Source: Streptomyces roseolilacinus (GTDB taxonomy: Bacteria > Actinomycetota > Actinomycetes > Streptomycetales > Streptomycetaceae). From it: DNA of 64,000 nucleotides. How positions within the stretch are numbered: the stretch's first letter is position 1; every line of letters begins with the position of its first letter. Under the pieces are notes generated by a model. That model did not search any database. It was not told the DNA's origin and saw only the letters and a list, made by a program, of their open reading frames with translations. This document shows positions 1 to 8,012 of this stretch, one piece after another. The stretch lies in contig NZ_BMSV01000002.1 in NCBI RefSeq assembly GCF_014649335.1, positions 372,001 through 436,000 of the forward strand. The letters are read 5' to 3'. The translations under genes were made by a program, and so were the position numbers.

Positions 1-218
1 TCGTCGCCGAGGACGAACAGGATGTCGGGGCGCGGCGAACGCCGGTCCGGGGCGGCCCGGAAGGGCCGCTCCCGCCGCGTCGCCGGCGTCCGGGCGCGGG
101 CCTGCCCGGCCGGCAGTCCGACGGCGGTCGCCGCCGCGGCGGGGACGGCCGCGGCACCGAAGGAGCGGCGGGACAAGGGCGGGGCGGAGCGGACGGGACG
201 GTCGTACGGGGACGTCAC
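1..218 (-). CDS. Tat-exported sulfatase, N-terminal fragment (runs off the window)
   Basis: The minus-strand frame opens with GTG at 218, six bases after a GGAG ribosome binding site, and stays open to the window edge (72 codons). Residues 16-21 read SRRSFG, a twin-arginine motif, followed by an Ala-rich hydrophobic stretch, so the enzyme is probably exported folded by the Tat system. Near the edge the frame reads RPDILFVLGDD, which matches the first conserved strand of the alkaline phosphatase/sulfatase superfamily, where the Asp pair binds metal. The Cys/Ser that becomes formylglycine lies outside the window, so the exact substrate cannot be given. A cysteine-containing leader peptide lies upstream (455-547), suggesting sulfur-responsive expression. 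A phosphodiesterase of the same superfamily cannot be excluded. Confidence 0.75.
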   Translation of the reverse strand, partial: MTSPYDRPVRSAPPLSRRSFGAAAVPAAAATAVGLPAGQARARTPATRRERPFRAAPDRRSPRPDILFVLGD

Positions 219-454
219 GGGGTCTCCAGGGAGGTCGCGAGGGCGTGCCCGGGCGGCACCGGGCGCCGGCCCGGCGCGGGCCGCGCGGCGCCGCGCCGGG
301 CCGGCAGGGGCCGGCCCGGGAGGAAGAGACCGTGGGGAGGGAGGGGGAGCGGAGCCGGCGGACTGCGGCACGTCGGCCCTCCGGTGACGGGGGCCGCGGC
401 GTCGACGGCGGGTGGCCGTGCCGGACGGTCAGGCCGGCACCGCGTCACACACGC
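219..454 (-). promoter_or_regulatory. Leader-to-sulfatase spacer, possible attenuator
   Basis: This 236-base stretch separates the stop of the cysteine leader peptide from the sulfatase start. It has no gene of its own. Just after the leader stop, a hairpin can form from 418-424 (GTGCCGG) and 434-440 (CCGGCAC). Further GC-rich complementary stretches around 240-320 could form alternative structures. A role in attenuation or translational coupling is inferred from the arrangement only. Confidence 0.35.
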
Positions 455-547
455 TCAGGCGCGGCGACAGATCGCGCTCGCCACCCGGACGAGGTCGACG
501 TGGCGGCGCTCCACGAGGGTGACGGTCGGGTCACCGGAAGCCTGCAT
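455..547 (-). CDS. Cysteine-containing actinobacterial leader peptide (30 aa)
   Basis: This short frame on the minus strand starts with ATG at 547 and encodes 30 residues. It contains the pattern ERRHVDLVRVASAICRR, which I recognise as the hallmark of small actinobacterial 'putative leader peptides' placed before sulfur-assimilation and sulfonate or sulfate-ester genes. The RRHVDL block and a near-terminal Cys are the conserved parts. The family is thought to sense cysteine supply through translation of the Cys codon. Here the next gene on the same strand is a sulfatase, which fits. No ribosome binding site precedes the ATG; the predicted start of transcription falls at or next to it, so the mRNA is probably leaderless. 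Confidence 0.8.
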   Translation of the reverse strand: MQASGDPTVTLVERRHVDLVRVASAICRRA

Positions 548-555
548 GGGGCCAG

Positions 556-584
556 AGCATCACGGGACGCGGCGGACGTGTCAA
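556..584 (-). promoter_or_regulatory. Promoter of the leader peptide/sulfatase unit
   Basis: On the minus strand a perfect -35 hexamer TTGACA (584-579) is followed after 17 bases by GATGCT (561-556), a weak -10. Transcription would begin at about the ATG of the leader peptide. This is read from the sequence only. Confidence 0.5.
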
Positions 585-688
585 CAGCGGTCCGCATGGC
601 GGACGTTCGGCGGTGCCCGCCCCGGAGGCCGGCCGGCCGCGTCGCACGGTCGGGCGTACGGCCGGGCCGGCCGGCGCCCGGGGCGGAC

Positions 689-868
689 CCCGGCGCCGGC
701 CGGGACCGCGCGGGCCACCTCGTCCGGTTCGCTCGGGGGCACCCCGACCGCCGCCGCCTCCCGGGCGGCGGCGAGGGCCCGCGCCACCACCCGTCCCGCC
801 TCCCGCATCGCTTCCAGCGCCGTGCCGGTCTTGATCTCCCCCCGTCCTGCGACTCCCCACCCGCCCAC
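689..868 (-). pseudogene. map: Truncated methionine aminopeptidase (map) remnant
   Basis: The minus-strand frame from GTG 868 contains EIKT, MREAGRVVARALAAAREA and EVARAV, the start of a type I methionine aminopeptidase. That enzyme removes N-terminal Met with two metal ions and is normally about 255-285 residues. After roughly 60 residues the similarity ends: the expected catalytic-domain sequence is absent and the DNA passes into the promoter of the leader peptide. The gene has therefore lost its metal ligands and catalytic domain. A second map gene divergent from an XRE regulator is a common Streptomyces arrangement; here the regulator survives and the enzyme does not. Confidence 0.7.
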
Positions 869-881
869 GCGTCCAATTCTT

Positions 882-891
882 ATACCGGTAT
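882..891. promoter_or_regulatory. Palindromic operator in the map/XRE intergenic region
   Basis: ATACCGGTAT is a perfect 10-bp palindrome in an unusually AT-rich stretch 14 bases before the XRE ATG. It is followed by a further GTAT half-site. It probably binds the adjacent XRE regulator, which would then repress itself and, originally, map. Confidence 0.5.
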
Positions 892-904
892 TAGTATCGC
901 AGGC

Positions 905-1183
905 ATGGTGAGGACTCCTTTGACCCCGCGGGAACGGCAGCGCGGCGAGCGGTTCGGCGCGCTGCTCCGGCAGGCACGCGGCGAGCGCAGCATGGTGGAC
1001 GTCGCGGCGGTGGCGGGCGTCTCGGTCGAGACGCTGCGCAAGATCGAGACCGGGAGGGCGCCGACCCCGGCGTTCTTCACCGTGGCCGCCCTCGCGGCCG
1101 CCCTCGACATCTCCCTGGACGAGCTGGCGTCGGCGTGCGCGGACGACCCGGCCCAGGAGGGTCCGGCGGCGCTCACCGCCTGA
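905..1183 (+). CDS. XRE-family transcriptional regulator (92 aa)
   Basis: This small DNA-binding protein consists almost only of a Cro/C1-type helix-turn-helix. Residues about 12-75 form the five-helix fold, with VDVAAVAGVSVETLRKIETG as turn and recognition helix. The C-terminus is short and acidic. The ATG at 905 follows the palindrome at 882-891 closely and has no clear ribosome binding site, so it may be translated leaderless. It stands divergent from the map remnant; its intact partner gene in related genomes is a methionine aminopeptidase. Autorepression through the palindrome is likely. Its present target is unclear since map is broken. Confidence 0.85.
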   Translation: MVRTPLTPRERQRGERFGALLRQARGERSMVDVAAVAGVSVETLRKIETGRAPTPAFFTVAALAAALDISLDELASACADDPAQEGPAALTA

Positions 1184-1222
1184 GCGGCCCCGTGCGGTCC
1201 GAGGACGTCCCCGGACCCGTGT

Positions 1223-2464
1223 TCAGCGCGCGAGCCGGTCGAGGGCCGTGAGGACGGGCGCGACGCCGTCCTCCTCGGCGAGGCGGGCGGCCAGCGCCCG
1301 GGCGCGGGCGCGGTGGGAGTCGTCGACCACCGCCCGGCGGAGGGCGCGGGCGAGCGCGTCGGAGGTGAGGCGGCGCAGCGGCACGGCCCCGGGCGCGACG
1401 CCCAGCGCGGTGAGCCGGGAGGCCCAGAAGAACGCGTCGAACTGCACGGGCACCGGCACGGTGGGCACCCCCGCCCGCAGTACGGCCGCGGTGGTGCCCG
1501 CCCCCGCGTGGTGGACGACGGCGGCCACCCGGGGGAAGAGCAGCGCGTGCGGCACCTCGCCGATGGTCAGCATGTCGTCGCCCTCGGCGGCGAGACCCGC
1601 CCAGCCCTGCTGGACGACGCCGCGCAGCCCGGCCGCGCGCAGCGCGTCCACGATCCGCCGGCTGACGCGCTCGGGGTCCGGCACGGTGGCGCTGCCCAGC
1701 CCCACGAACACCGGGGCGGGCCCGGCGTCGAGGAACGCCTCCAGCTCCCCGGGGAGCCGCCCGGTCTCGTGCGGCCACCAGTACCCGGCGACGTCCAGCC
1801 CGGCACGCCAGTCCCGCGGGCGGGGCACCACCAGTTCGCTGAACCCGTGCAGGACGGGCCACCTCCGGTGCTCGCGGGTCCGGCGGGCCACCGCGTCGTC
1901 GGGCACCCGCAGCCCGTGCCGCCGCTCCAGATCCCGTACGGAACCGGTGAGCATCCGGTCGGCGACGGCGGTGAGGAGCAGCCCGCTCAGCCGGTTGCCC
2001 ACCGGGCCCATCGACCGCACCCCGAGCACCGGCGCCGGGAACTCCCGGGACGCGTGCAGCGGCTGGAGGTGGAGGCCCACGCTGGGCAGCGACAGGCCCT
2101 CGGCCAGGGCGTACCCGAGCGGCCCCAGCGCGCCGCCGACGAGCAGGACGTCGCCCTGCCGGGCCGCCTCCACCAGGGACCCGGTCATGTCGTCGGCCGC
2201 CGCCCTGGCCATGGACGCCAGCCGCAGCATCTTGCCGATCCCGGTCCTGCTGTCGTGCAGCCGCCGGCCGCGCTCGGAGTGCAGTTCGGCGCGCGGGTCG
2301 ACCGGCAGCGCGTGGAACCGCACCCCCGAACCGGCCACGAGCGGCTCGAACACCGCGTGCGCGGCGAGCGTCACCTCGTGCCCGCCCCGTACGAGACCGG
2401 CACCCAGACCCGTGTAGGGGGCCACGTCGCCCCGCGACCCCGCTGTCATCATCACCACCCGCAC
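1223..2464 (-). CDS. GT1-family glycosyltransferase (413 aa)
   Basis: This is a GT-B fold glycosyltransferase of the UDP-glycosyltransferase family, using a nucleotide sugar to decorate a lipid, sterol-like or natural-product acceptor. The N-terminus carries MMTAGSRGDVAPYTGLG, the acceptor-domain start typical of sterol glucosyltransferases and antibiotic glycosyltransferases. The donor-binding signature HHAGAGTTAAVLRAG starts at about residue 318, followed by QFDAFFWASRL, which contacts the sugar. The length fits a complete enzyme. The GTG at 2464 is chosen because it lies just before the first conserved strand. It stands alone between the XRE gene (convergent) and the FG-GAP gene, and nothing nearby identifies the acceptor. 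Macrolide-inactivating enzymes share this architecture. Confidence 0.85.
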   Translation of the reverse strand: MRVVMMTAGSRGDVAPYTGLGAGLVRGGHEVTLAAHAVFEPLVAGSGVRFHALPVDPRAELHSERGRRLHDSRTGIGKMLRLASMARAAADDMTGSLVEAARQGDVLLVGGALGPLGYALAEGLSLPSVGLHLQPLHASREFPAPVLGVRSMGPVGNRLSGLLLTAVADRMLTGSVRDLERRHGLRVPDDAVARRTREHRRWPVLHGFSELVVPRPRDWRAGLDVAGYWWPHETGRLPGELEAFLDAGPAPVFVGLGSATVPDPERVSRRIVDALRAAGLRGVVQQGWAGLAAEGDDMLTIGEVPHALLFPRVAAVVHHAGAGTTAAVLRAGVPTVPVPVQFDAFFWASRLTALGVAPGAVPLRRLTSDALARALRRAVVDDSHRARARALAARLAEEDGVAPVLTALDRLAR

Positions 2465-2943
2465 GCCACGAGTGTGACGGCCCGCGCGGTGGCGGGACAG
2501 ACGGCACACCGCCGGAAGGCCGGTATCCGCCCCGCCTCCCGCGCCGCCCCGCACCCCGCCCGCACCCCGCCCCGCGCGGCCCGGGACCGTCCGGGACCGG
2601 CGCAGGCCCAGGTCCGGGCGCTGCGGCGGGACGGCGGCGGGGGAGGGGGGAGGGCGGCGAAGCGGGTCGCGTACGGCGCCGGGGCCGGCGCGGCGCACCA
2701 CCCGGTCGACGCGATCGGACCAGGTGGGACGGGCCGGCGGGCGGCCGCGGGAGACGGCGCCGCGGCGGCGCCCGGCTTCGGCTCCCGGGGCGGCCCCCGA
2801 GGGCCGGATCACCCTCCACGGGCCGCCGGCCGCGCCCCGGCCCGGTGGCCGCCGCCGAGGGGGCCGGTCACCGCCGGGCCGTGCGCGCGGGGCGGGCCCC
2901 CGGACGGGCCGCCGGGGACGCGCCCCCGCCGGCCGCCGCGGCG
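2465..2943. other. Gene-free spacer
   Basis: About 480 bases of extremely GC-rich DNA lie between the glycosyltransferase start and the end of the FG-GAP gene. Long open frames exist on both strands, but they are Arg/Pro/Gly-rich and show no domain or usable start. I see no gene, only possible hairpins such as those around 2740-2900. Confidence 0.5.
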
Positions 2944-5199
2944 TCAGCCCACGTGGTCGTAGGTCTGCCAGGCCTCGTGGAGCGTGGCGAGCGGCACCCC
3001 GGCGCGGAACGGGGCGGTGGCGCCGCCCGTCGCGAAGTAGGCGTACGACCGGGCTTCGGGGCCGAACGCGTACACGTCGGCCCGGCCGTCCCGGTTGAGG
3101 TCGCCCGCGCCCACGAGGTGGGTGTACGCGTTCCAGCCGCCGCCGATCCTCACGCGCGCGGCGAACGTGCCGTCGCCGCGGCCCTGGTAGAGCCAGAGCA
3201 CGCCCGTCCGGTCGCGTGCCACCAGGTCGCCCGCCGCCGTGCCGGCGATGTCGCCGGTCGCGGTGAGCCGGTCGTAGGCCTGCCAGCCCGTGCCGATCCT
3301 CACGCGCGCGGCGAACGGCGCGGTCGCGTTGCCCGTGCCCCGGTACAGCCACAGGACGCCGGCGCCGTCGACCGCCACGAGGTCGGCCCGGCCGTCCCCG
3401 GTGAGGTCGCCGCCGCCGGTGAGGCGCGGGTACGCCTGCCAGCCGCCGCCGACCTTCACGCGCGCGGCGAACGTGCCGTCGCCGCGGCCCTGGTAGAGCC
3501 AGAGCACGCCCGTCCGGTCGCGGGCGACGAGGTCGGCGGTCGGGGAGCCGCCGAGGTCACCGGCGGCCTCGATCCGGTCGTAGGCGCCCCAACCGGAGCC
3601 GACGAGGTTCCGGCGCGGACCGAAGACCGCCTGGTTCAGGTGGTTCCAGTGGGTGTCCTCCCGCCACAGCCTCCCGTCGGCGTCCCGGGCGAGCAGGTCG
3701 GGGGAGCCGTTGTCGGTGTAGTCGTGCGGGGCGGGCGCACGCGTCACCCGGAACGTTCCCGAGGCGGTCGCCACCGGGCCGACGCCGTTGCGCGGGCGGG
3801 CGCCGACCTGCCAGGTGTACTCCCCGTTGTACGCCGACACGTCCATCCCGAGGTCGCCGTCCCAGGTGTAGCCGGCCCGCTGCGGGCCCGGCGAGTCGCC
3901 GTTGTCCGGGTACAGGTACGCGGTGCTGCTCCGGCCCGTGCGGGTGTGGGTCAGCGTGACGGTCATCTCCACGTTGAGCCGGGAGAGCCGCCACTCCAGG
4001 GGAACCCGGCCCCCGTCGCGGTCGAGGTCGATCACGGCCGGCACGTTGTGGCCGAGGACGGTCACCTCGGTCGGCTCACCGGTGCTCGCGACCAGTTCGG
4101 AGACGGGCGCGCCGTCGGCGCCGGGGGAGATCCGGTAGACGCCCTCGTCCTTCTCCACCGTGCCGCCCATCGCGAGGAGGGCGCCGTCCGGGGCCGGGGT
4201 GACGCTGGTGACGTGGTCGAGCAGCGCACGGGCGGGGCCGCCCGAGAGCGGTACGGCGCGCAGCGCCACGGACGGGTTGCCCGCCTCGCCGTGGACGAGT
4301 TCGGTCTCGTCCCCGTACGCGGCCCAGTCGCCGACGAGCCCGAGGAGGGGGCGGTGCAGCTCGGGGAGCTTCGTCCGCGTGACCTTCCCGGATCCGCGCG
4401 GGGCGACGGCCAGTTCCGCCTCGCCGAAGCCGTTGAGCTTGTCGATCCAGACGACGTGGCTGCCGGACACGGCGGTCGCCTCCGCGACGCCCGCGCCGAC
4501 CGTGTGGTCCTCCGTCACCGCGCCCGTGGCGAGGTCCACCAGGGCCAGGTGCCACAGCCGGTCGCCGTTGACGCCGGTGGAGTACTGCAGCAGGACGCTG
4601 CCGGGCTCGGCGGCGGACACCGTCACCCGGTGGGCTCCGGAGGGCAGCCCGGTCACCGTCGTGTCCGTCCGCCGCCCCTCCGCGTCCCGGGTGGTGAGGT
4701 GGACCCGCTGGGCGGTGGCCGGGTCGCCGGACGTCGTCACGATCGTGGACCCGACCAGGCCGGCGTAGCGGCGGTCCGCGCCCAGGTGGACCTGTTCCGG
4801 CGTCGACGCGTACGCCATGTCGCGGAGCGTCACCGTGCGGTACCCGACGGGGACGCCGGAGTCGCCCGTCGCCACGACGTCGGAGACGGCGCCGTGTCCG
4901 GGGGTCGGGGCGAACTGCGCCTGGTCCCGGCCGATCCGGGTCGACGAGCCGTCGGAGTAGCGCGTCCAGGACAGGCCGCCGTCGGCGTCCGTGGACAGGA
5001 AGCCGGTCGTGCCGGCGCTGACGACCTCGGAGTCCGGGGCGATCGCCGCGACCTCCCGTGCGCCGGCGGGCGCTTCGGCGGTGCCGGTGGCCGTCGTCAC
5101 CCCGGCCGGCGCGGCGGCCGGGGTGACGGCCGAGGCCGGGACGACGGCGCCCGCCGTGACGGCGACGGCGACCGCCGCCGCGAGCCGGAGCCGGGACAT
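2944..5199 (-). CDS. Secreted FG-GAP/VCBS repeat protein (751 aa)
   Basis: ATG at 5199 begins MSRLRLAAAVAVAVTAGAV, a Sec signal peptide ending near Ala25-28. The first two-thirds look like a beta-propeller with short WD-like strands, and an immunoglobulin-like segment with GYTWDGDLGMDVSAYNGEYTW follows. The last 250 residues hold about five FG-GAP/VCBS-type repeats of some 50 residues, with the calcium-loop pattern DLTGDGRADLVAVD and the spacer GVLWLYQGRGDGTF. Such proteins are exported and bind ligands or surfaces; no catalytic motif is visible. Two repeat copies are nearly identical in DNA. A TTG five codons upstream is possible but lacks a signal-peptide benefit. The gene is monocistronic. 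Function is unknown beyond export and the propeller fold. Confidence 0.85.
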   Translation of the reverse strand: MSRLRLAAAVAVAVTAGAVVPASAVTPAAAPAGVTTATGTAEAPAGAREVAAIAPDSEVVSAGTTGFLSTDADGGLSWTRYSDGSSTRIGRDQAQFAPTPGHGAVSDVVATGDSGVPVGYRTVTLRDMAYASTPEQVHLGADRRYAGLVGSTIVTTSGDPATAQRVHLTTRDAEGRRTDTTVTGLPSGAHRVTVSAAEPGSVLLQYSTGVNGDRLWHLALVDLATGAVTEDHTVGAGVAEATAVSGSHVVWIDKLNGFGEAELAVAPRGSGKVTRTKLPELHRPLLGLVGDWAAYGDETELVHGEAGNPSVALRAVPLSGGPARALLDHVTSVTPAPDGALLAMGGTVEKDEGVYRISPGADGAPVSELVASTGEPTEVTVLGHNVPAVIDLDRDGGRVPLEWRLSRLNVEMTVTLTHTRTGRSSTAYLYPDNGDSPGPQRAGYTWDGDLGMDVSAYNGEYTWQVGARPRNGVGPVATASGTFRVTRAPAPHDYTDNGSPDLLARDADGRLWREDTHWNHLNQAVFGPRRNLVGSGWGAYDRIEAAGDLGGSPTADLVARDRTGVLWLYQGRGDGTFAARVKVGGGWQAYPRLTGGGDLTGDGRADLVAVDGAGVLWLYRGTGNATAPFAARVRIGTGWQAYDRLTATGDIAGTAAGDLVARDRTGVLWLYQGRGDGTFAARVRIGGGWNAYTHLVGAGDLNRDGRADVYAFGPEARSYAYFATGGATAPFRAGVPLATLHEAWQTYDHVG

Positions 5200-5370
5200 G
5201 CGTGACCGGTACAAGGAACCCTCCCCAGGTGCGGCCGCGCGGCGCCCCGTGCGGGTGCGGCGCGGCCCGTTGCCGCGGGGGGCCGCCCCTGCCGGACCGT
5301 GCCGGCCGACCCCCTCGATGCGCGGAGCATAACAAGCGCCACCGACGGTTCCCGTGCAGGTGGGCGGGGT

Positions 5371-6594
5371 TCAGGGCGCCTGCCGGTCGAAGAAGTCGAC
5401 GATCCGCGGAAGAGCCTGCCTCACCGTCGTGTTGTGGTCGTGGTTCCCCACGTCCGTCAACCGGAGATCGGCGCGGTTCTCCTCCAACTGCCCGGCGCAG
5501 TGCTGCGCGTGCGCGAAGACCACGTCCCTGTCCCCGGTGGCGTGGAAGAGGTGCACGGGTACCTCCGGCCGCCAGTCGCAGGTGCGGTCCAGCGCGCGCA
5601 GCCTGCGCCCCAGCGCGCCCTCGGGGTTCCTGATCCGCTCCAGGAACCGGGGAGTGAAGAGGTCCTTCGAGGTGGCGGGCAGCTCCTCCCTCAGCTCGCG
5701 CGCGGTGTGGTGACCGTCGAACAGCTCCTCGATCCGCTGGTCGTACGGGGCGCGGAACACCTCCCTGGGCGAGTCGTACAGGCCGTACATCCTGTCCCAC
5801 GCGGTGGCGAAGTACGCGAGGTAGAGGGGGGAGTGGGCGATCGCGTCGTCGGCGGCCGCGGCCTCGAAGGCGCTCAGGTGGAAGGGCCCCGCCACGGGGG
5901 CCAGCGCCCCGGGCCGGAAGTACGGGTCACCGCCCTTCCGCTGCAGGGCCCGCCCCACCATCATCGTCGCGGGGCCGCCCTGGGAGAACCCGCTGATCTG
6001 CACCTTCGGCCGCAGGGTGCGGCCCGTGCCGTGGGCGAGGGCCCGTGCGGCGCGCAGGGCGTCCACGGTGGCGGAGACGGTGGCGGCCGGATCGCCGTAG
6101 GGGTGGAACCCCTCGCCCTTCCCGAGCCCGACGTAGTCCGGTGCCGACACCGCCCTTCCCGTGGAGGCGAAGAGGAGGGCCGCCCGCCGGTCGGTGGAGG
6201 AGGGGTTCACCGAGGCGACCTCGCCCCGGTGGACGGTGGTGCCGTGCAGCCACGAGACGACCGGCAGGGAGGACTCCCGGCTGTGCGGCAGGACGACGAG
6301 CTGGCTGGCCGTGGTGGCCGAACCGCCGCTGTCGGTGGTGCGGTAGAGCACGCGGTACCAGGTCGCGCCGTGGCGCACCCGCGAGGCGTCGATCCCCGCG
6401 TCCCGCAGGTTCTTCGCGATGTCCGCCGCGCTCACGCGCCCGGTCTCCTCGACGGCCACGATCGTCCCCGGCGCGGCGGGGCGGTCGTGTGCCCGGGCGG
6501 CCGCGGCGGGGGCGAGGAGGAGCGCGGTGACTCCCGCGGCGGTGGCCGCGGCGGTGAGGCGGAGCATCAGGGGCTTGGGTCGCTTGGGTCTCAT
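5371..6594 (-). CDS. Secreted alpha/beta hydrolase, lipase-like (407 aa)
   Basis: The ATG at 6594 opens a signal peptide (basic start, hydrophobic core to about Ala35). The fold is an alpha/beta hydrolase of the secretory lipase/esterase type. Ser204 sits in the nucleophile elbow GFSQGG; the acid is probably Asp355 or Asp357 in ATGDRD, and the base is His385 or His387 in GNHDH. The segment LPVVSWLHGTTVHRG supplies the oxyanion strand. It probably hydrolyses ester bonds of lipids or acylated compounds outside the cell. It is transcribed alone and divergently from the membrane-protein gene at 6820. Cutinase- or tannase-like activity cannot be told apart from the sequence. Confidence 0.85.
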   Translation of the reverse strand: MRPKRPKPLMLRLTAAATAAGVTALLLAPAAAARAHDRPAAPGTIVAVEETGRVSAADIAKNLRDAGIDASRVRHGATWYRVLYRTTDSGGSATTASQLVVLPHSRESSLPVVSWLHGTTVHRGEVASVNPSSTDRRAALLFASTGRAVSAPDYVGLGKGEGFHPYGDPAATVSATVDALRAARALAHGTGRTLRPKVQISGFSQGGPATMMVGRALQRKGGDPYFRPGALAPVAGPFHLSAFEAAAADDAIAHSPLYLAYFATAWDRMYGLYDSPREVFRAPYDQRIEELFDGHHTARELREELPATSKDLFTPRFLERIRNPEGALGRRLRALDRTCDWRPEVPVHLFHATGDRDVVFAHAQHCAGQLEENRADLRLTDVGNHDHNTTVRQALPRIVDFFDRQAP

Positions 6595-6819
6595 GCGTCG
6601 ATCCTGTCCCCGACTGCTGTGGCACGACAGGGAGTTGTCCCCCCGACCGTCCGGGGGGACGGCCGCTCGGGGACCCCCTAGGGGCCGGCGGAACGGGTCC
6701 GACGGCACCGTTCCGCGCCTCCGCGCCCGCGGGCCCCGCCACCCGGCCCGGGCGGCGGGCCCCCGCGCTGAGTACGGGAACTCATGCGCGCCACCAGGCC
6801 GGTCGGCAGGATCCGCGGT

Positions 6820-7743
6820 ATGACGCGTGACAGAGGGGCGCTGACGGCCCTGCACCTTTTCCTGGTCTGGGCGACGATGACGGCCGCGGTGCCCACGTTC
6901 GGCTTCGGGCTGCTGATGGCGGCCTGGGGCGGTGGGGCCGGGGCGACGGTGCCGGTCCTCGCCCTGGGCGTGCCGGCGGCGGTGGGCCTGCTGGCCGCGG
7001 CGGGCACGCCGGCGCGGACCGTGGTGCCGCTGTGCGGCTCCGTGCCGCGGCGGCTCGGCTGGGCGGTCCTGGTCCTCCTCCTCGGCACGCTCGGCGTCCT
7101 GGCGGGCCTGGCCGCCCACGGCCGGGGCGTGGACCTGGGGAGCGCCGGTGCCCGGATCGCGCTGACGGGGGTGCCGTACGCCGTGGCCGCGGCGTTCTTC
7201 GTGCCGAGCCGGTGGGTGCGGCTGGGGGCGCTGGCGGTGCTGGCGGCCGCGGTGGCCCACGGGGGCCTCACCGGCCCGGCGCAGGCGGAGCAGCGCCGGC
7301 ACGAGGCGGAGGTCGCGCGGTACCGGGAGAATCCGGAGCTGCTGTACCTGGGCACCGCGCCGCCCGGCATGGCCGTGTCCCGTGCCCGGGTCGGACCCGC
7401 CTCCTTCGGCGTCGAGTACCGCGCCGTCCGGCAGGACACGTTCGCGTACGCGGCCCTCACGGTGCGCCGGCCGGTCACGCCGGCGCTGCGCTGCCCCCGG
7501 TTCGCGGAGAAGGGCGTGACCTGCGCGGTGGACGCGCGCGGCGGGATGCGCACGGTCCGCGGCCTTCCCGGGGGCGGCCGCGCCGTCACCCTCGTCCGCC
7601 GCCACCGGGAGGCGGAGGTCGAGGTCACCAGCCAGACCCTCGGCGAACCCGGGCTGCGGCGCCTCCTCGCCACTCTGCACCCGCTGTCGGACGCGGAGCT
7701 GGAGGAACTGATGCGGGAGAAGAGGATCGACCACGGCTTCTGA
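6820..7743 (+). CDS. Membrane protein with periplasmic C-terminal domain (307 aa)
   Basis: I do not recognise the family. The first 160 residues contain about four to five hydrophobic segments, the first being FLVWATMTAAVPTFGFGLLMA. After about residue 165 the chain becomes hydrophilic, with a charged AEQRRHEAEVARYRE helix and a compact domain of about 130 residues with two Cys, probably outside the membrane. I chose the ATG at 6820 because AGGA lies nine bases upstream; an ATG at 6784 would add twelve residues. The gene is divergent from the hydrolase and in the same direction as the ligase at 8013, with a 270-base gap, so it is probably its own unit. Confidence 0.7.
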   Translation: MTRDRGALTALHLFLVWATMTAAVPTFGFGLLMAAWGGGAGATVPVLALGVPAAVGLLAAAGTPARTVVPLCGSVPRRLGWAVLVLLLGTLGVLAGLAAHGRGVDLGSAGARIALTGVPYAVAAAFFVPSRWVRLGALAVLAAAVAHGGLTGPAQAEQRRHEAEVARYRENPELLYLGTAPPGMAVSRARVGPASFGVEYRAVRQDTFAYAALTVRRPVTPALRCPRFAEKGVTCAVDARGGMRTVRGLPGGGRAVTLVRRHREAEVEVTSQTLGEPGLRRLLATLHPLSDAELEELMREKRIDHGF

Positions 7744-8012
7744 GCCGTGTCCGCCCCCGGCCCGGGGCCGTCCGCCGGACGTGCCCGCCGGCACGCGGCC
7801 GGAGCCCGGGGGCTTCCCGCCCCGCCGCCCCACCGGCCCCGGCCCCGTCACGGGCCACGGGAGCGGCAGGCCCCCAGGGGAGCCGAACACGGTCGCAGCG
7901 GAATCTCTATTCCGGGATGTGGAATGAAATGGTCCAGGCGTGCTGCCCGATCTTCAGGGCATTCGGTGTAGTGCGAGCGCGGTCGAGCCGCGCACTGGCC
8001 TGAGGAGTGACG

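Noticed and set aside
445..876. 143-codon minus-strand frame over the leader and map remnant
   Set aside because: It is in a different frame from both recognised products and is Arg/Pro-rich without family features.
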